Below are positions 38,224 to 38,603 of a stretch of DNA of 38,603 nucleotides, one piece after another. The stretch is from NCBI GenBank assembly GCA_016213665.1, contig JACQZX010000063.1:1-38603 (forward strand). Reading direction: 5' to 3'. The stretch comes from Actinomycetota bacterium. Its GTDB lineage: Bacteria > Actinomycetota > Acidimicrobiia > Acidimicrobiales > Ilumatobacteraceae. The notes under the pieces are model-generated. The model saw nothing but the letters and a program-made list of their open reading frames with translations, ran no database searches and was not told the DNA's origin. Numbering within the stretch: the stretch's first letter is position 1; every line of letters begins with the position of its first letter. The translations under genes and the position numbers were made by a program.

Positions 38224-38603
38224 ATGGGCGATCCCGTCAGCTCGCAAAGATTCGCCGTCGTCGATGTCGAAACCTCCGGGCTTTCCATCCGCCGTGACAA
38301 CGTGCTGCGGGTTGGGGTGGTTGTCGTCGACGGGTTGGGAAACGTGCTCGATCGCTGGAGCAGCCTGTTGGCACCGCGTCGCAAATGGTGGTTCCGCGTG
38401 GGGCCTAGTTCGCTACACGGCATTCGCCGACGCGATGTGCGCTTCGCGCCGCCGGCGGCCGCAGTGCTCACCGAGCTGGCCAACAGAATCGCGGGTGCAC
38501 GCTTCGTCGCGCACAACGCCGAGTTCGACCTCGCCTTTCTCGGCAAAGCCGCCAGGCGAACCGGCGTGCAGCTGCGCTTCACCGATCCGCTGTGCACGCT
38601 GAA
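38224..38603 (+). CDS. DnaQ-like 3'-5' exonuclease, 5' part only
   Basis: The first 126 residues, cut by the window edge. The DEDD exonuclease motif I is VVDVETSG (about residues 12-19), and motif II is HNAEFDLAFL (about 99-108). It is the proofreading-type exonuclease fold of the DNA polymerase III epsilon subunit, but a stand-alone or fused enzyme cannot be told apart from this fragment. Transcription appears separate from phoH2, which ends 59 bases upstream. Confidence 0.85.
   Translation, partial: MGDPVSSQRFAVVDVETSGLSIRRDNVLRVGVVVVDGLGNVLDRWSSLLAPRRKWWFRVGPSSLHGIRRRDVRFAPPAAAVLTELANRIAGARFVAHNAEFDLAFLGKAARRTGVQLRFTDPLCTL

Overview
The window is GC-rich chromosomal DNA with densely packed genes and no rRNA, tRNA, phage or insertion-sequence genes that I could see. 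An actinobacterium is the best fit, probably from a deep lineage such as Acidimicrobiia. The reasons are an F420-biosynthesis gene (CofC/FbiD type) together with an F420-dependent luciferase-like oxidoreductase, an ImuA'/ImuB mutagenesis pair under a mycobacterial-type LexA box, a PIN-PhoH (PhoH2) protein, a TIGR03084-type protein, and many leaderless-looking starts. The class-level assignment is inference.

Layout. 1-2146: start of an Arg/Asp-rich protein behind a perfect palindrome, a NUDIX-GNAT fusion and a degenerate OmpR-type response regulator. 2157-4454: imuA'-imuB with a LexA box. 4571-6986: NifU-N-like protein, CorA-type transporter and F420-type oxidoreductase. 6996-12105: SsnA-like aminohydrolase, a lipoprotein gene on the other strand, a fused 2Fe-2S/molybdopterin xanthine-dehydrogenase-like enzyme and an N-carbamoylase. 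With selD at 26282-27310 these suggest the selenium-dependent molybdenum hydroxylase trait. 12180-13451: acyl-CoA dehydrogenase.

13477-20950 is the most unusual part: a tightly overlapping minus-strand operon running SWIM zinc-finger protein, DUF5691-like protein, MoxR AAA+ ATPase, VapB, VapC, DUF5682-like protein and VWA protein. The vapBC module sits between the ATPase and the DUF5682-like gene, and vapC shares a 4-base ATGA start/stop overlap with the latter. The core operon is a chaperone-like MoxR/VWA system of unknown function.

21017-24337: cystathionine beta-synthase and gamma-synthase (reverse transsulfuration or methionine pathway), then an AbrB/PIN toxin-antitoxin pair. 24344-28198: a four-gene minus-strand run of ferritin-like diiron protein, SelD, RNase HII and flavin amine oxidase. 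28268-30857: three-gene ABC-2 exporter. 30898-34617: an uncharacterised protein, GpsA, and divergently CofC and a PIG-L deacetylase. 34604-36075: TIGR03084-type protein, a Lys/Ala-rich histone-like protein and HU, which together look like mycobacterial HupB split into two genes. 36218-38603: HIT protein, PhoH2 and the start of a DnaQ-like exonuclease.

A window-wide pattern is a TAnnnT hexamer 6-8 bases before ATG or GTG at about 17 genes, which implies that leaderless transcription is common in this genome. I used it to choose several starts. All functional calls come from reading motifs by eye; no database search was run.
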